A stretch of DNA of 50,086 nucleotides from Clostridiales bacterium (lineage in GTDB: Bacteria > Bacillota > Clostridia > Christensenellales > Borkfalkiaceae): contig SVIO01000010.1 in NCBI GenBank assembly GCA_015069465.1, forward strand, positions 1 through 50,086, given 5' to 3'. Positions 44,895 through 50,086 of this stretch are shown here, one piece after another. The number at the start of each line of letters is the position of its first letter. Positions within the stretch are counted from its first letter, which is position 1. The translations under genes were made by a program, and so were the position numbers. The notes below the pieces were generated by a model. It was not told the DNA's origin. It made no database searches and saw only the letters and a list, made by a program, of their open reading frames with translations.

Positions 44895-46262
44895 TTATTT
44901 TTTAATTGACTGTGCAAGTGATGCAGCAGCAATACTTTGACCAACACGCTTGTTTGATTCATCTGGCATTGTAATGTTAATATTACTTAAGTGTGGGAAT
45001 TCTTCTTTTAATACTTGTTTTGCCCTTTCAACAATTATACTTCCACCTTCGCCACTTGTAACTCTGCCGAGTAACAATAAATGCTTAATTTCATAGAATT
45101 CTGCATAATATGGAAGAGCATAACCAAGATATGTACCGATATCTTCATAAATCTTCCTTGCCATATCATCGCCATCAGCCATAAGTTTTTGAATAACTTT
45201 AAGCCTTTCAGCAGGTGAACTACCCTTATCGAACTTAAATCCTGCACTTTCTGCAAGTTTAATTACGCTGTCTTGTGAGAAATACTTAACGCCACAACCA
45301 TAATCGCCACTCCATTCGTCAACCATTGCATCTTTACTATAGTCAACAGGAACGAAAGCAACTTCTGATAACCAGCCGTTAAGAAGTCCGTTTTTATTTA
45401 TGTAACCAACGGCTTCACTTGTGCCCATTGCAATACCTAAAACACAATTATCATTTAAATCCATAGCACCAGCAAGCGCTGTAACGTCACCATCGTTTGC
45501 AACTTCAAGTGGAGCACCAATTTCTTTAGCCACATCTATATACATATTTTGAACATGTGGTTTATAGTCTTCTTTTGGAACTTTTAAGAAGAGTGATGCA
45601 ACCATTATCTTGTTATTGATGTAAACACCTGCACTTGAAACACCAATAGCATCAACTCTTGGCATTTTTGATGCAGCAGTTTTCATTGCTGCTAAAATTC
45701 CTTCATAATGATAATGATAGTCGCTGTTTATTTTTGGGAACCAAACAACTTCTTCACTATATACAACCTTTCCATCAATAACTGCACTAACCTTTCTGTC
45801 ACTTCCACCAGCGTCAAAACCAATTCTGCATCCATCAAGATGTCCACCAATTTTAACAGCACAATTATTTGCCTTTGGAAAATCATCTTCAGTTGTTTTT
45901 ATAACTTCAAAAGGTTGTTCGTAAACAGTTTGCATAAAGTCTACGTCAAATGCACGGCTTCCTTTATCTGTATAATCATCTTTAATTCTATCATAAACAT
46001 AATCGTCACCACAGATATAAATCTTATATCCACCAACAACCCAAAGCATAGACTTAATAATTCTTTCTACTATGCCATAGTTTTCTTCTCGTTTAGCTTG
46101 GTCAACGAAGATATCAATATTAAATATATAGTTATAGCCATCGTTTCTTTCAACACAAATCTTAAGTGGTTTATGTTGTTCTTTTGCAACTGCGCTTCTA
46201 AACTCTTGTAGTTTTACACTTATAGGATAAAAGCCTTTATCATAGTTTGTCGTAAATTTCAT
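44895..46262 (-). CDS. ROK-like sugar kinase with an N-terminal extension
   Basis: The 455-residue protein has an extra domain of about 140 residues before an ASKHA kinase core. IGFDAGGSDRKV (D150) is phosphate 1, SSAGVYIN and NDGDVTALAG follow, GIAMGTSEAVG is phosphate 2, and LLLGRVTSGEGG is the adenosine loop. The N-terminal extension is not a domain I recognise and may bind sugar or regulate activity. It is the first gene of a three-gene operon with the SIS protein and is divergent from the AraC regulator, which fits an inducible amino-sugar kinase. GAGGAG lies seven bases before the ATG. Confidence 0.75.
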   Translation of the reverse strand: MKFTTNYDKGFYPISVKLQEFRSAVAKEQHKPLKICVERNDGYNYIFNIDIFVDQAKREENYGIVERIIKSMLWVVGGYKIYICGDDYVYDRIKDDYTDKGSRAFDVDFMQTVYEQPFEVIKTTEDDFPKANNCAVKIGGHLDGCRIGFDAGGSDRKVSAVIDGKVVYSEEVVWFPKINSDYHYHYEGILAAMKTAASKMPRVDAIGVSSAGVYINNKIMVASLFLKVPKEDYKPHVQNMYIDVAKEIGAPLEVANDGDVTALAGAMDLNDNCVLGIAMGTSEAVGYINKNGLLNGWLSEVAFVPVDYSKDAMVDEWSGDYGCGVKYFSQDSVIKLAESAGFKFDKGSSPAERLKVIQKLMADGDDMARKIYEDIGTYLGYALPYYAEFYEIKHLLLLGRVTSGEGGSIIVERAKQVLKEEFPHLSNINITMPDESNKRVGQSIAAASLAQSIKK

Positions 46263-46279
46263 TTCAGTTCTCCTCTATC

Positions 46280-46298
46280 TAGTATATTTATTATACTA
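46280..46298. promoter_or_regulatory. Operator-like inverted repeat upstream of the sugar operon
   Basis: TAGTATA (46280-46286) and TATACTA (46292-46298) form a perfect inverted repeat with a five-base centre. It covers the -10 of the kinase-SIS-CBM operon, so a bound regulator would block it. Which regulator binds is unknown; AraC proteins usually prefer direct repeats. Confidence 0.6.
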
Positions 46299-46318
46299 TA
46301 TATACATTATAATGTCTT
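46290..46318 (-). promoter_or_regulatory. Promoter of the ROK-SIS-CBM9 operon
   Basis: On the minus strand, AAGACA (46318-46313) and TATAAT (46295-46290) are 17 bases apart. The -10 lies inside the inverted repeat at 46280-46298. Confidence 0.65.
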
Positions 46319-46360
46319 TATAAAAAAAATTAAATTGTTTACACAAAGAGACACTTTTAG

Positions 46361-46389
46361 TTGATATTTGTCTAAAAATATTATATAAT
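46361..46389 (+). promoter_or_regulatory. Promoter giving a leaderless araC-type mRNA
   Basis: TTGATA (46361-46366) and TATAAT (46384-46389) are 17 bases apart, and the ATG at 46396 starts seven bases after the -10, the usual transcription start. There is no Shine-Dalgarno sequence between. Confidence 0.75.
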
Positions 46390-46395
46390 ACAAGC

Positions 46396-47292
46396 ATGGC
46401 ATCAAAAAAATATACAGTAACAAAACTTAATGCTCCAATAAAAATTTCTGGCATATATACAATCCATTATTTTAAGTATGGAAAAAACTTTAATTTTGAG
46501 CCAGAAAATCATGATTTTTGGGAACTTGTTTTTATCGATAGTGGCAACGCTCAAATTTTAAGTGGCGACAATATGCTTTCGCTCACTCAAGGTCAAGCAA
46601 TTTTACATCGCCCTAACCTTACACACACTATTTACACGAAAAACAATTTTGCTAATTCTGCAATAATTTCTTTTGACTGCAAAAATAAGTTATTAAAAAA
46701 CTTAGCAGAACGTGTTTTAGTATTAACCGACTATGAAAAATCACTTTTAAATAAAATAATAAGTGAAGCAAAAGCAAGTTATTCAGATAAACTTAACGAC
46801 GCTCATCTAACCAAGATGACAAGGAAAAAATCTTTGCCTTTTGCAAGCGAACAAATCATTAAAAACAACATTGAATTACTATTAATTTCGCTTATTAGAA
46901 ATGTTGAAAACAAACCCCAACATAATGAAGTTATGAACTTAAACATTACTTCGGACAAAATTGTCGATAGCATAAGAGAAATTTTAATTAACAAACTTGA
47001 TAGCGCTGAGCATATTGACTTAAATGAAATTTCTTTTAGAGTTGGTTTTAGTAAAAGTTATATCAAATCTCAATTCAAAAAGAAAACGGGCGTTTCTATT
47101 ATTCAATACTATATCGATATGAAAATTGATAAAGCAAAAAAACTTTTAAGCCAACAAAAATTTACCATCAGCGAAATTTCTGATATGCTCGGTTTTGGCT
47201 CAATATATTATTTTAGCAGACAATTTAAACTTCAAACAGAAATGTCCCCAACAGAATACATAAAATCAATCAAAGCAGATAACATTTTATAA
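46396..47292 (+). CDS. AraC family transcriptional regulator
   Basis: The 298-residue protein has an N-terminal cupin-like sensor (about 15-100; HDFWELVFIDSGNAQI, HRPNLTHTI) and a C-terminal double helix-turn-helix of the AraC type (about 195-292; ISFRVGFSKSYIKSQFKKKTGVS and LGFGSIYYFSRQFK). It is transcribed away from the kinase-SIS-CBM operon and next to a ROK glucokinase, and probably activates sugar genes in response to a sugar or sugar phosphate. The promoter places its start codon at the transcription start. Confidence 0.9.
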   Translation: MASKKYTVTKLNAPIKISGIYTIHYFKYGKNFNFEPENHDFWELVFIDSGNAQILSGDNMLSLTQGQAILHRPNLTHTIYTKNNFANSAIISFDCKNKLLKNLAERVLVLTDYEKSLLNKIISEAKASYSDKLNDAHLTKMTRKKSLPFASEQIIKNNIELLLISLIRNVENKPQHNEVMNLNITSDKIVDSIREILINKLDSAEHIDLNEISFRVGFSKSYIKSQFKKKTGVSIIQYYIDMKIDKAKKLLSQQKFTISEISDMLGFGSIYYFSRQFKLQTEMSPTEYIKSIKADNIL

Positions 47293-47298
47293 AAAACT

Positions 47299-47330
47299 AA
47301 AAGCACTCAAAAAAATTGAGTGCTTTTTAT
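47299..47330. terminator. Bidirectional terminator between the araC-type gene and the ROK gene
   Basis: AAAAGCACTCAA and TTGAGTGCTTTT form a 12-base-pair stem around a five-base loop, with T runs on both strands. Confidence 0.88.
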
Positions 47331-47336
47331 ATTATT

Positions 47337-48278
47337 TTATCTAACTAAAACCGATGCCCCGATTATGCCTGCATCGTTTCCAAGCGTTGCCCTTAAAATT
47401 TGGGTTTTTGGTGCATCTTTATAGCCATAGTTTTGTTTTTCACAATGTGATATAAGTTTGTTTATCAAAAAGTCGCCTTCATTACTTATTCCACCACCGA
47501 TAATAAATGCTTCGGGTCTAAAAATATTAAGCATGTTAAGTATACTTTCGCCCAAATAATAAACATACTTGTCAACTACTTCATTTGCTGTTTTATCACC
47601 TTGTTTTGCACTCTCAAATGCCGTTTTTCCATCGACATTATTTATATCGCCACCAACTAAATCCCACATTTTACTGCTTTTGTTTTGTTCCATAGCATTT
47701 TTTGTTTGCTTTATAAGTGCTGTTGCAGAAGCATAACACTCCACACAACCTTTTCTACCACAACTGCATTGTTCGCCATCTAAAACTAATGTTGTATGCC
47801 CAAGTTCAGCCCCACGAGATTGTTCCCCTTCAAAAAGTTTTTTGTCAATAACTATTCCACCACCAACGCCTGTACCTAGTGTAAACATTATTGCGCTGTT
47901 CAAATTCTTTGCAGAGCCATAAACAACTTCGCCAAGCGTTGCAACATTTGCATCGTTTGAAATTTTTATGTCCGTATCAAAATATTCTTTTAACATTTTA
48001 ACAATTTCAATATTTTCCCAATCTAAGTTAGGCAAGAAATCAATAACACCTGTTTTACTATTTACAGCACCTGGGCAACCAATTCCAATTCCTTTTATAT
48101 CTTGTATACTTGTATTGTTATCTTTCAATAAGTCTTTTATTTGATATGCAATGCTATCAATTGCCTTTTTTGGATTTTTATTAGTCTTAAATGATGATTT
48201 ATATAAAATTTTTCCATATTCATCAACTAAACCAATCTTTATGCTCATTGCACCAATATCAACACCAATAGAATACAT
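47337..48278 (-). CDS. ROK family glucokinase
   Basis: The 313-residue kinase has the ROK features: phosphate 1 GVDIGAMSIKIG (Ala in place of the usual second Gly), NDANVATLGE with the catalytic Asp, LGTGVGGGIV (phosphate 2) and the zinc motif GHTTLVLDGEQCSCGRKGCVE, written here only to the family length. It phosphorylates glucose or a related sugar. GGAAGG precedes the ATG. It converges with the araC-type gene and shares its terminator. The length excludes a ROK repressor, which would have an N-terminal helix-turn-helix. Confidence 0.88.
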   Translation of the reverse strand: MYSIGVDIGAMSIKIGLVDEYGKILYKSSFKTNKNPKKAIDSIAYQIKDLLKDNNTSIQDIKGIGIGCPGAVNSKTGVIDFLPNLDWENIEIVKMLKEYFDTDIKISNDANVATLGEVVYGSAKNLNSAIMFTLGTGVGGGIVIDKKLFEGEQSRGAELGHTTLVLDGEQCSCGRKGCVECYASATALIKQTKNAMEQNKSSKMWDLVGGDINNVDGKTAFESAKQGDKTANEVVDKYVYYLGESILNMLNIFRPEAFIIGGGISNEGDFLINKLISHCEKQNYGYKDAPKTQILRATLGNDAGIIGASVLVR

Positions 48279-48491
48279 TTTTTCCTTCCATTAACAAAAT
48301 TTATTTATTTAACATATATTATATAGTAAAAATTTTTATGATATATTCATTATAAACTCATATTTATATAGGGTCAAGTAAATTTATCTTTAAATTTATA
48401 GCCAAAAATATTAAAAATTTAATAAAAAAAAGCAATAAAAAAATTAAACAAAAAAAAATTAAAAAAAATTTAAAATACCCCTTAAAAACGC

Positions 48492-48520
48492 TTGCATTTA
48501 TTTTATAAATTTGTTATATT
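48492..48520 (+). promoter_or_regulatory. Promoter of the tRNA cluster
   Basis: TTGCAT (48492-48497) and TATATT (48515-48520) are 17 bases apart, 22 bases before tRNA-Val. The region 48279-48491 upstream is A- and T-rich, and I see no gene in it. Confidence 0.7.
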
Positions 48521-48542
48521 ATATCGGCAGTGATGAGCAAGC

Positions 48543-48618
48543 GGGAGCATAGCTCAGCTGGGAGAGCATCTGCCTTACAAGCAGAGGGTCACAGGTTCGA
48601 GCCCTGTTGTTCCCACCA
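48543..48618 (+). tRNA. tRNA-Val (anticodon TAC), CCA encoded
   Basis: A complete cloverleaf: acceptor GGGAGCA with TGTTCCC, anticodon stem TCTGC/GCAGA around loop CTTACAA, and T-loop GGTTCGAGCC. The anticodon TAC reads valine codons. CCA at 48616-48618 is in the DNA. Confidence 0.95.
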
Positions 48619-48637
48619 ATAATCATCATTGCAACGT

Positions 48638-48712
48638 GCGGGAATGGCTCAGTGGTAGAGCGTCGCCTTGCCAAGGCGAATGTCGCGAGTTCGAATCTCG
48701 TTTCCCGCTCCA
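48638..48712 (+). tRNA. tRNA-Gly (anticodon GCC), CCA encoded
   Basis: Acceptor GCGGGAA pairs with TTCCCGC, and the anticodon stem TCGCC/GGCGA encloses loop TTGCCAA, giving GCC. Discriminator T is followed by encoded CCA. Confidence 0.95.
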
Positions 48713-48752
48713 TTTTTTTATTATGGGGTTTTTCTCATAAGGTTATGTCGAC

Positions 48753-48826
48753 GGCGCCATCGCCAAGTGGTAAGGCCCGGGTCTGCAAAACCCTTACCCC
48801 CAGTTCGAATCTGGGTGGCGCCTCCA
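48753..48826 (+). tRNA. tRNA-Cys (anticodon GCA), CCA encoded
   Basis: Acceptor GGCGCCA pairs with TGGCGCC. The anticodon loop CTGCAAA gives GCA. CCA is encoded at 48824-48826. Confidence 0.95.
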
Positions 48827-48829
48827 GTT

Positions 48830-48862
48830 AAACCTCACAAAATCTAGTGAGGTTTTTATTTT
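48830..48862 (+). terminator. Terminator after tRNA-Cys
   Basis: AAACCTCAC pairs with GTGAGGTTT around an eight-base loop, followed by a T-rich run. It divides tRNA-Val-Gly-Cys from tRNA-Leu, though read-through is possible because no separate promoter for tRNA-Leu is evident. Confidence 0.75.
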
Positions 48863-48872
48863 AATAACAATT

Positions 48873-48959
48873 GCCGCTGTGGTGGAATAGGCAGACGCAA
48901 GGGACTTAAAATCCCTCGGAGTAACATCCGTGCCGGTTCAAGTCCGGCCAGCGGCACCA
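48873..48959 (+). tRNA. tRNA-Leu (anticodon TAA), CCA encoded
   Basis: A long variable arm (CGGAGTAACATCCG) marks a class II tRNA. Acceptor GCCGCTG pairs with CAGCGGC, and the loop CTTAAAA gives anticodon TAA. Its last 21 bases are repeated at 49094-49114. Confidence 0.95.
48939..48959 (+). repeat. att-like repeat, copy 1 (3' end of tRNA-Leu)
   Basis: These 21 bases, the tRNA-Leu 3' end including CCA, are identical to 49094-49114. Integrases commonly use a tRNA 3' end as attachment site and leave such a repeat. No integrase gene lies near. Confidence 0.7.
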
Positions 48960-48963
48960 TGTC

Positions 48964-48994
48964 AGAGCAAGACAGTTTGTCTTGCTCTTTTTTT
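48964..48994 (+). terminator. Strong terminator after tRNA-Leu
   Basis: AGAGCAAGACA pairs perfectly with TGTCTTGCTCT around loop GTT, then six or more T. The following 41 bases (49003-49043) are a degraded tandem copy of this segment. Confidence 0.9.
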
Positions 48995-49036
48995 ATCACA
49001 AAAGAGCAACGACTTGATTGTCTGCTCTTCCTTTAT

Positions 49037-49077
49037 CGCAAAAAGTTCTTCGATACTTTTTGCGAGTTTTTATTTTT
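49037..49077 (+). terminator. Second terminator hairpin in the tRNA-Leu scar
   Basis: CGCAAAAAGT pairs with ACTTTTTGCG around an eight-base loop, then a T-rich run. It follows the degraded copy of the first terminator and precedes the duplicated tRNA end. Confidence 0.7.
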
Positions 49078-49093
49078 TGAGGCTCGAGAGAAG

Positions 49094-49114
49094 CAAGTCC
49101 GGCCAGCGGCACCA
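49094..49114 (+). repeat. att-like repeat, copy 2
   Basis: A perfect 21-base copy of the tRNA-Leu 3' end, 155 bases downstream of copy 1, ending in CCA. It has no tRNA body attached. Confidence 0.7.
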
Positions 49115-49115
49115 C

Positions 49116-49151
49116 GAAAATCGTTAGGTTTCACCTAGCGATTTTCTTTTT
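49116..49151 (+). terminator. Third terminator, next to att-like copy 2
   Basis: GAAAATCGTTAGGT pairs with ACCTAGCGATTTTC (one G-U pair) around loop TTC, then T residues. It may be the original terminator of the ancestral tRNA-Leu. Confidence 0.75.
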
Positions 49152-49204
49152 ACTACTAGTTTTTTATAAAGGCTTTTTGAGTTATAAATTTTTTTGGAAA
49201 ATAG

Positions 49205-49312
49205 CCAAATTTGGCTAATTGCTATGTTAAATATTCCTGGGGTGGTGCAGCTAAAACTTTAGAATACGCAAAACGCAAAAAAGTTCCCATAGTTAATGTC
49301 GCTCTAAGTTAA
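49205..49312 (+). pseudogene. C-terminal remnant of a protein gene, Rossmann/SLOG-like by appearance
   Basis: Thirty-five codons without a start, bounded upstream by TAG (49202), end at TAA. The reading WGGAAKTLEYAKRKKVPIVN looks like the last glycine-rich loop, helix and strand of a Rossmann/SLOG-type nucleotide-binding protein. The rest of the gene is absent. It is followed by a terminator-like hairpin. The protein-like end is seen directly; the family name is tentative. Confidence 0.45.
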
Positions 49313-49325
49313 TATATTTGCATAT

Positions 49326-49362
49326 AAAAACACTGTTTCATAAAAGCGAAACAGTGTTTTGT
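49326..49362. terminator. Terminator between the remnant and the GNAT gene
   Basis: AAAACACTGTTTC pairs with GAAACAGTGTTTT around an eight-base loop, with T-rich ends on both strands. It lies 25 bases beyond the GNAT stop at 49387. Confidence 0.85.
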
Positions 49363-49386
49363 TTGTTACTGTACTATAAAAATGTT

Positions 49387-49854
49387 TTATTTCAATATCA
49401 ATTCCATACCGATTTTTTGGGGTAATAAACCTAGCGATTCATAGAACTTTAATGCAGACTGATTGCAACTCCAAACGTTTAGAGTTAAGTTATAGCAACC
49501 AGTATCTTTTGCAAGTTCTACTGCCGACTCGTAAAGTTCTTTGCCGATATGTTTACCACGCAAAGTTTCATCTACACATAAATCGTCAATATATAAAGTT
49601 TTTATATCTGTTAAAACTGAATTATTTAGGTGCTGTTGATAAATGCAAAAGCAATAACCTTGCACGTTATCGTTCTCGTCAACCGAAACTAAAATCGTCC
49701 TAGATTCATCCTTTAATATAACCCTTAATTCTTCAGCAGAATATTTAGTGCCAACCTTAAAAATATCAGGTCTGCCCTTATGATGTACTAAACACACTTG
49801 CCTAAGCAAATCTATAATTTTAGGTATATCTTTTTCTATTGCTCTTCTTATCAT
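49387..49854 (-). CDS. GNAT family N-acetyltransferase
   Basis: The 155-residue protein has the single GNAT fold: LYIDDLCVDETLRGKHIGKE contains the acetyl-CoA pyrophosphate loop (RGKHIG), and NVWSCNQSALKFYESLGL is the usual C-terminal motif B. It transfers an acetyl group from acetyl-CoA to an amine; the substrate cannot be told. AAAGGAAAG precedes the ATG. A second acetyltransferase of the same family lies just upstream. Confidence 0.9.
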   Translation of the reverse strand: MIRRAIEKDIPKIIDLLRQVCLVHHKGRPDIFKVGTKYSAEELRVILKDESRTILVSVDENDNVQGYCFCIYQQHLNNSVLTDIKTLYIDDLCVDETLRGKHIGKELYESAVELAKDTGCYNLTLNVWSCNQSALKFYESLGLLPQKIGMELILK

Positions 49855-49978
49855 TTTAGTTTCTTTCCTTTTTTCCCCGTCAAATTTTAAATTAAAGTTA
49901 TTAAAAATTCAAGATTAAATCCGTAATTATCCTTATTGCCTATTCATTAACTACCCTACAAATTGGAATTTGTTTGAA

Positions 49979-50086
49979 TCACGTCCACAATGACGTTATA
50001 AACATCGGCGAAGAATTTTCACTTTTTTTGAAACCGCACGCCTCATAAAAATGCATTTCATCATCATAAGCAACGACAACAATTCT
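49979..50086 (-). CDS. GNAT family N-acetyltransferase, C-terminal end (cut by window edge)
   Basis: Thirty-five codons from the right edge to a TGA. The reading YDDEMHFYEACGFKKSEN is the typical FYxxxGF end of a GNAT acetyltransferase, and it closes FITSLWT. The N-terminal part lies outside the window. The 124 bases to the next gene hold only AT-rich sequence and the ribosome-binding site of that gene. Confidence 0.8.
   Translation of the reverse strand, partial: RIVVVAYDDEMHFYEACGFKKSENSSPMFITSLWT

Noticed and set aside
48519..48831. Open frames on both strands across the tRNA genes (48519-48713 minus, 48607-48831 plus)
   Set aside because: They are read through tRNA bodies. The antisense frame with FELATFALA and NNRARTCDPLL is a well-known spurious translation of tRNA genes.
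1..50086. CRISPR arrays, complete insertion sequences, phage genes, rRNA
   Set aside because: No regularly spaced repeat arrays, no transposase, integrase or phage structural gene and no rRNA segment were found on either strand.

Overview
The window is a low-GC chromosome segment that reads like an uncultured, probably spore-forming member of the Clostridia. I infer this from Firmicutes-type gene orders (mrnC-rlmB-sigH, ybaB-recR behind dnaX, pcrA-ligA, and yicC-gmk-rpoZ-priA-def-fmt-rsmB-rlmN-rsgA-rpe), consensus TTGACA/TATAAT promoters with 17-base spacers, and three sporulation-linked genes: sigH, a cwlD-like amidase and a 26-codon spoVM. The exact lineage cannot be told from this segment alone.

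Layout. 1-1159: start of a Ppx/GppA phosphatase and a TauE/SafE transporter split into two half-length genes, all on the minus strand. 1337-6910 (plus): a 1044-residue surface lipoprotein, a stand-alone murG, and a WYL regulator with a triple-half-site operator. 6967-12192 (minus): gpsA, recR, ybaB, dnaX, sigH, rlmB, mrnC. 12221-16500: a three-gene accessory cassette flanked by 60-base direct repeats. 16507-28307 (minus): cwlD-like amidase, RlmD-type rRNA methyltransferase, a membrane/J-like/DUF5685 trio, trpS, thrC, a small P-loop protein, an aspartate-type aminotransferase, prfA, a DUF1385-PrmC fusion and rpmE. 28491-29504 (plus): a dehydrogenase-like protein that has lost its catalytic zinc ligands. 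29575-43094 (minus): spoVM followed upstream by the translation, rRNA-modification and DNA-maintenance genes up to pcrA. 43240-48278: a sugar cluster (CBM9-like protein, SIS isomerase/deaminase, long ROK-like kinase, divergent AraC regulator, ROK glucokinase). 48543-48959: tRNA-Val, -Gly, -Cys and -Leu. 48960-49386: a scarred region with a duplicated tRNA-Leu 3' end and a gene remnant. 49387-50086: two GNAT acetyltransferases, the second cut by the window edge.

The most interesting locus is the cassette at 12306-16401. In transcription order it encodes a TIR-like protein whose putative catalytic glutamate is replaced by histidine, a second protein with an intact-looking TIR domain (E101), and a membrane protein with Rossmann/TrkA-N-like domains and a C-terminal ryanodine-receptor (RyR) repeat. 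Both TIR proteins share a C-terminal motif that I do not recognise. The layout fits a nucleotide-signalling anti-phage system in which a TIR enzyme makes an NAD-derived signal and a membrane effector reads it. It does not match the Thoeris or CBASS gene sets known to me. The flanking repeats carry both a terminator and a promoter and suggest the cassette was inserted between the amidase and mrnC.

The second notable item is a previously easy-to-miss spoVM gene. Its Shine-Dalgarno sequence is buried in a hairpin that also contains a candidate internal -10 element, suggesting that only transcripts started locally can be translated.
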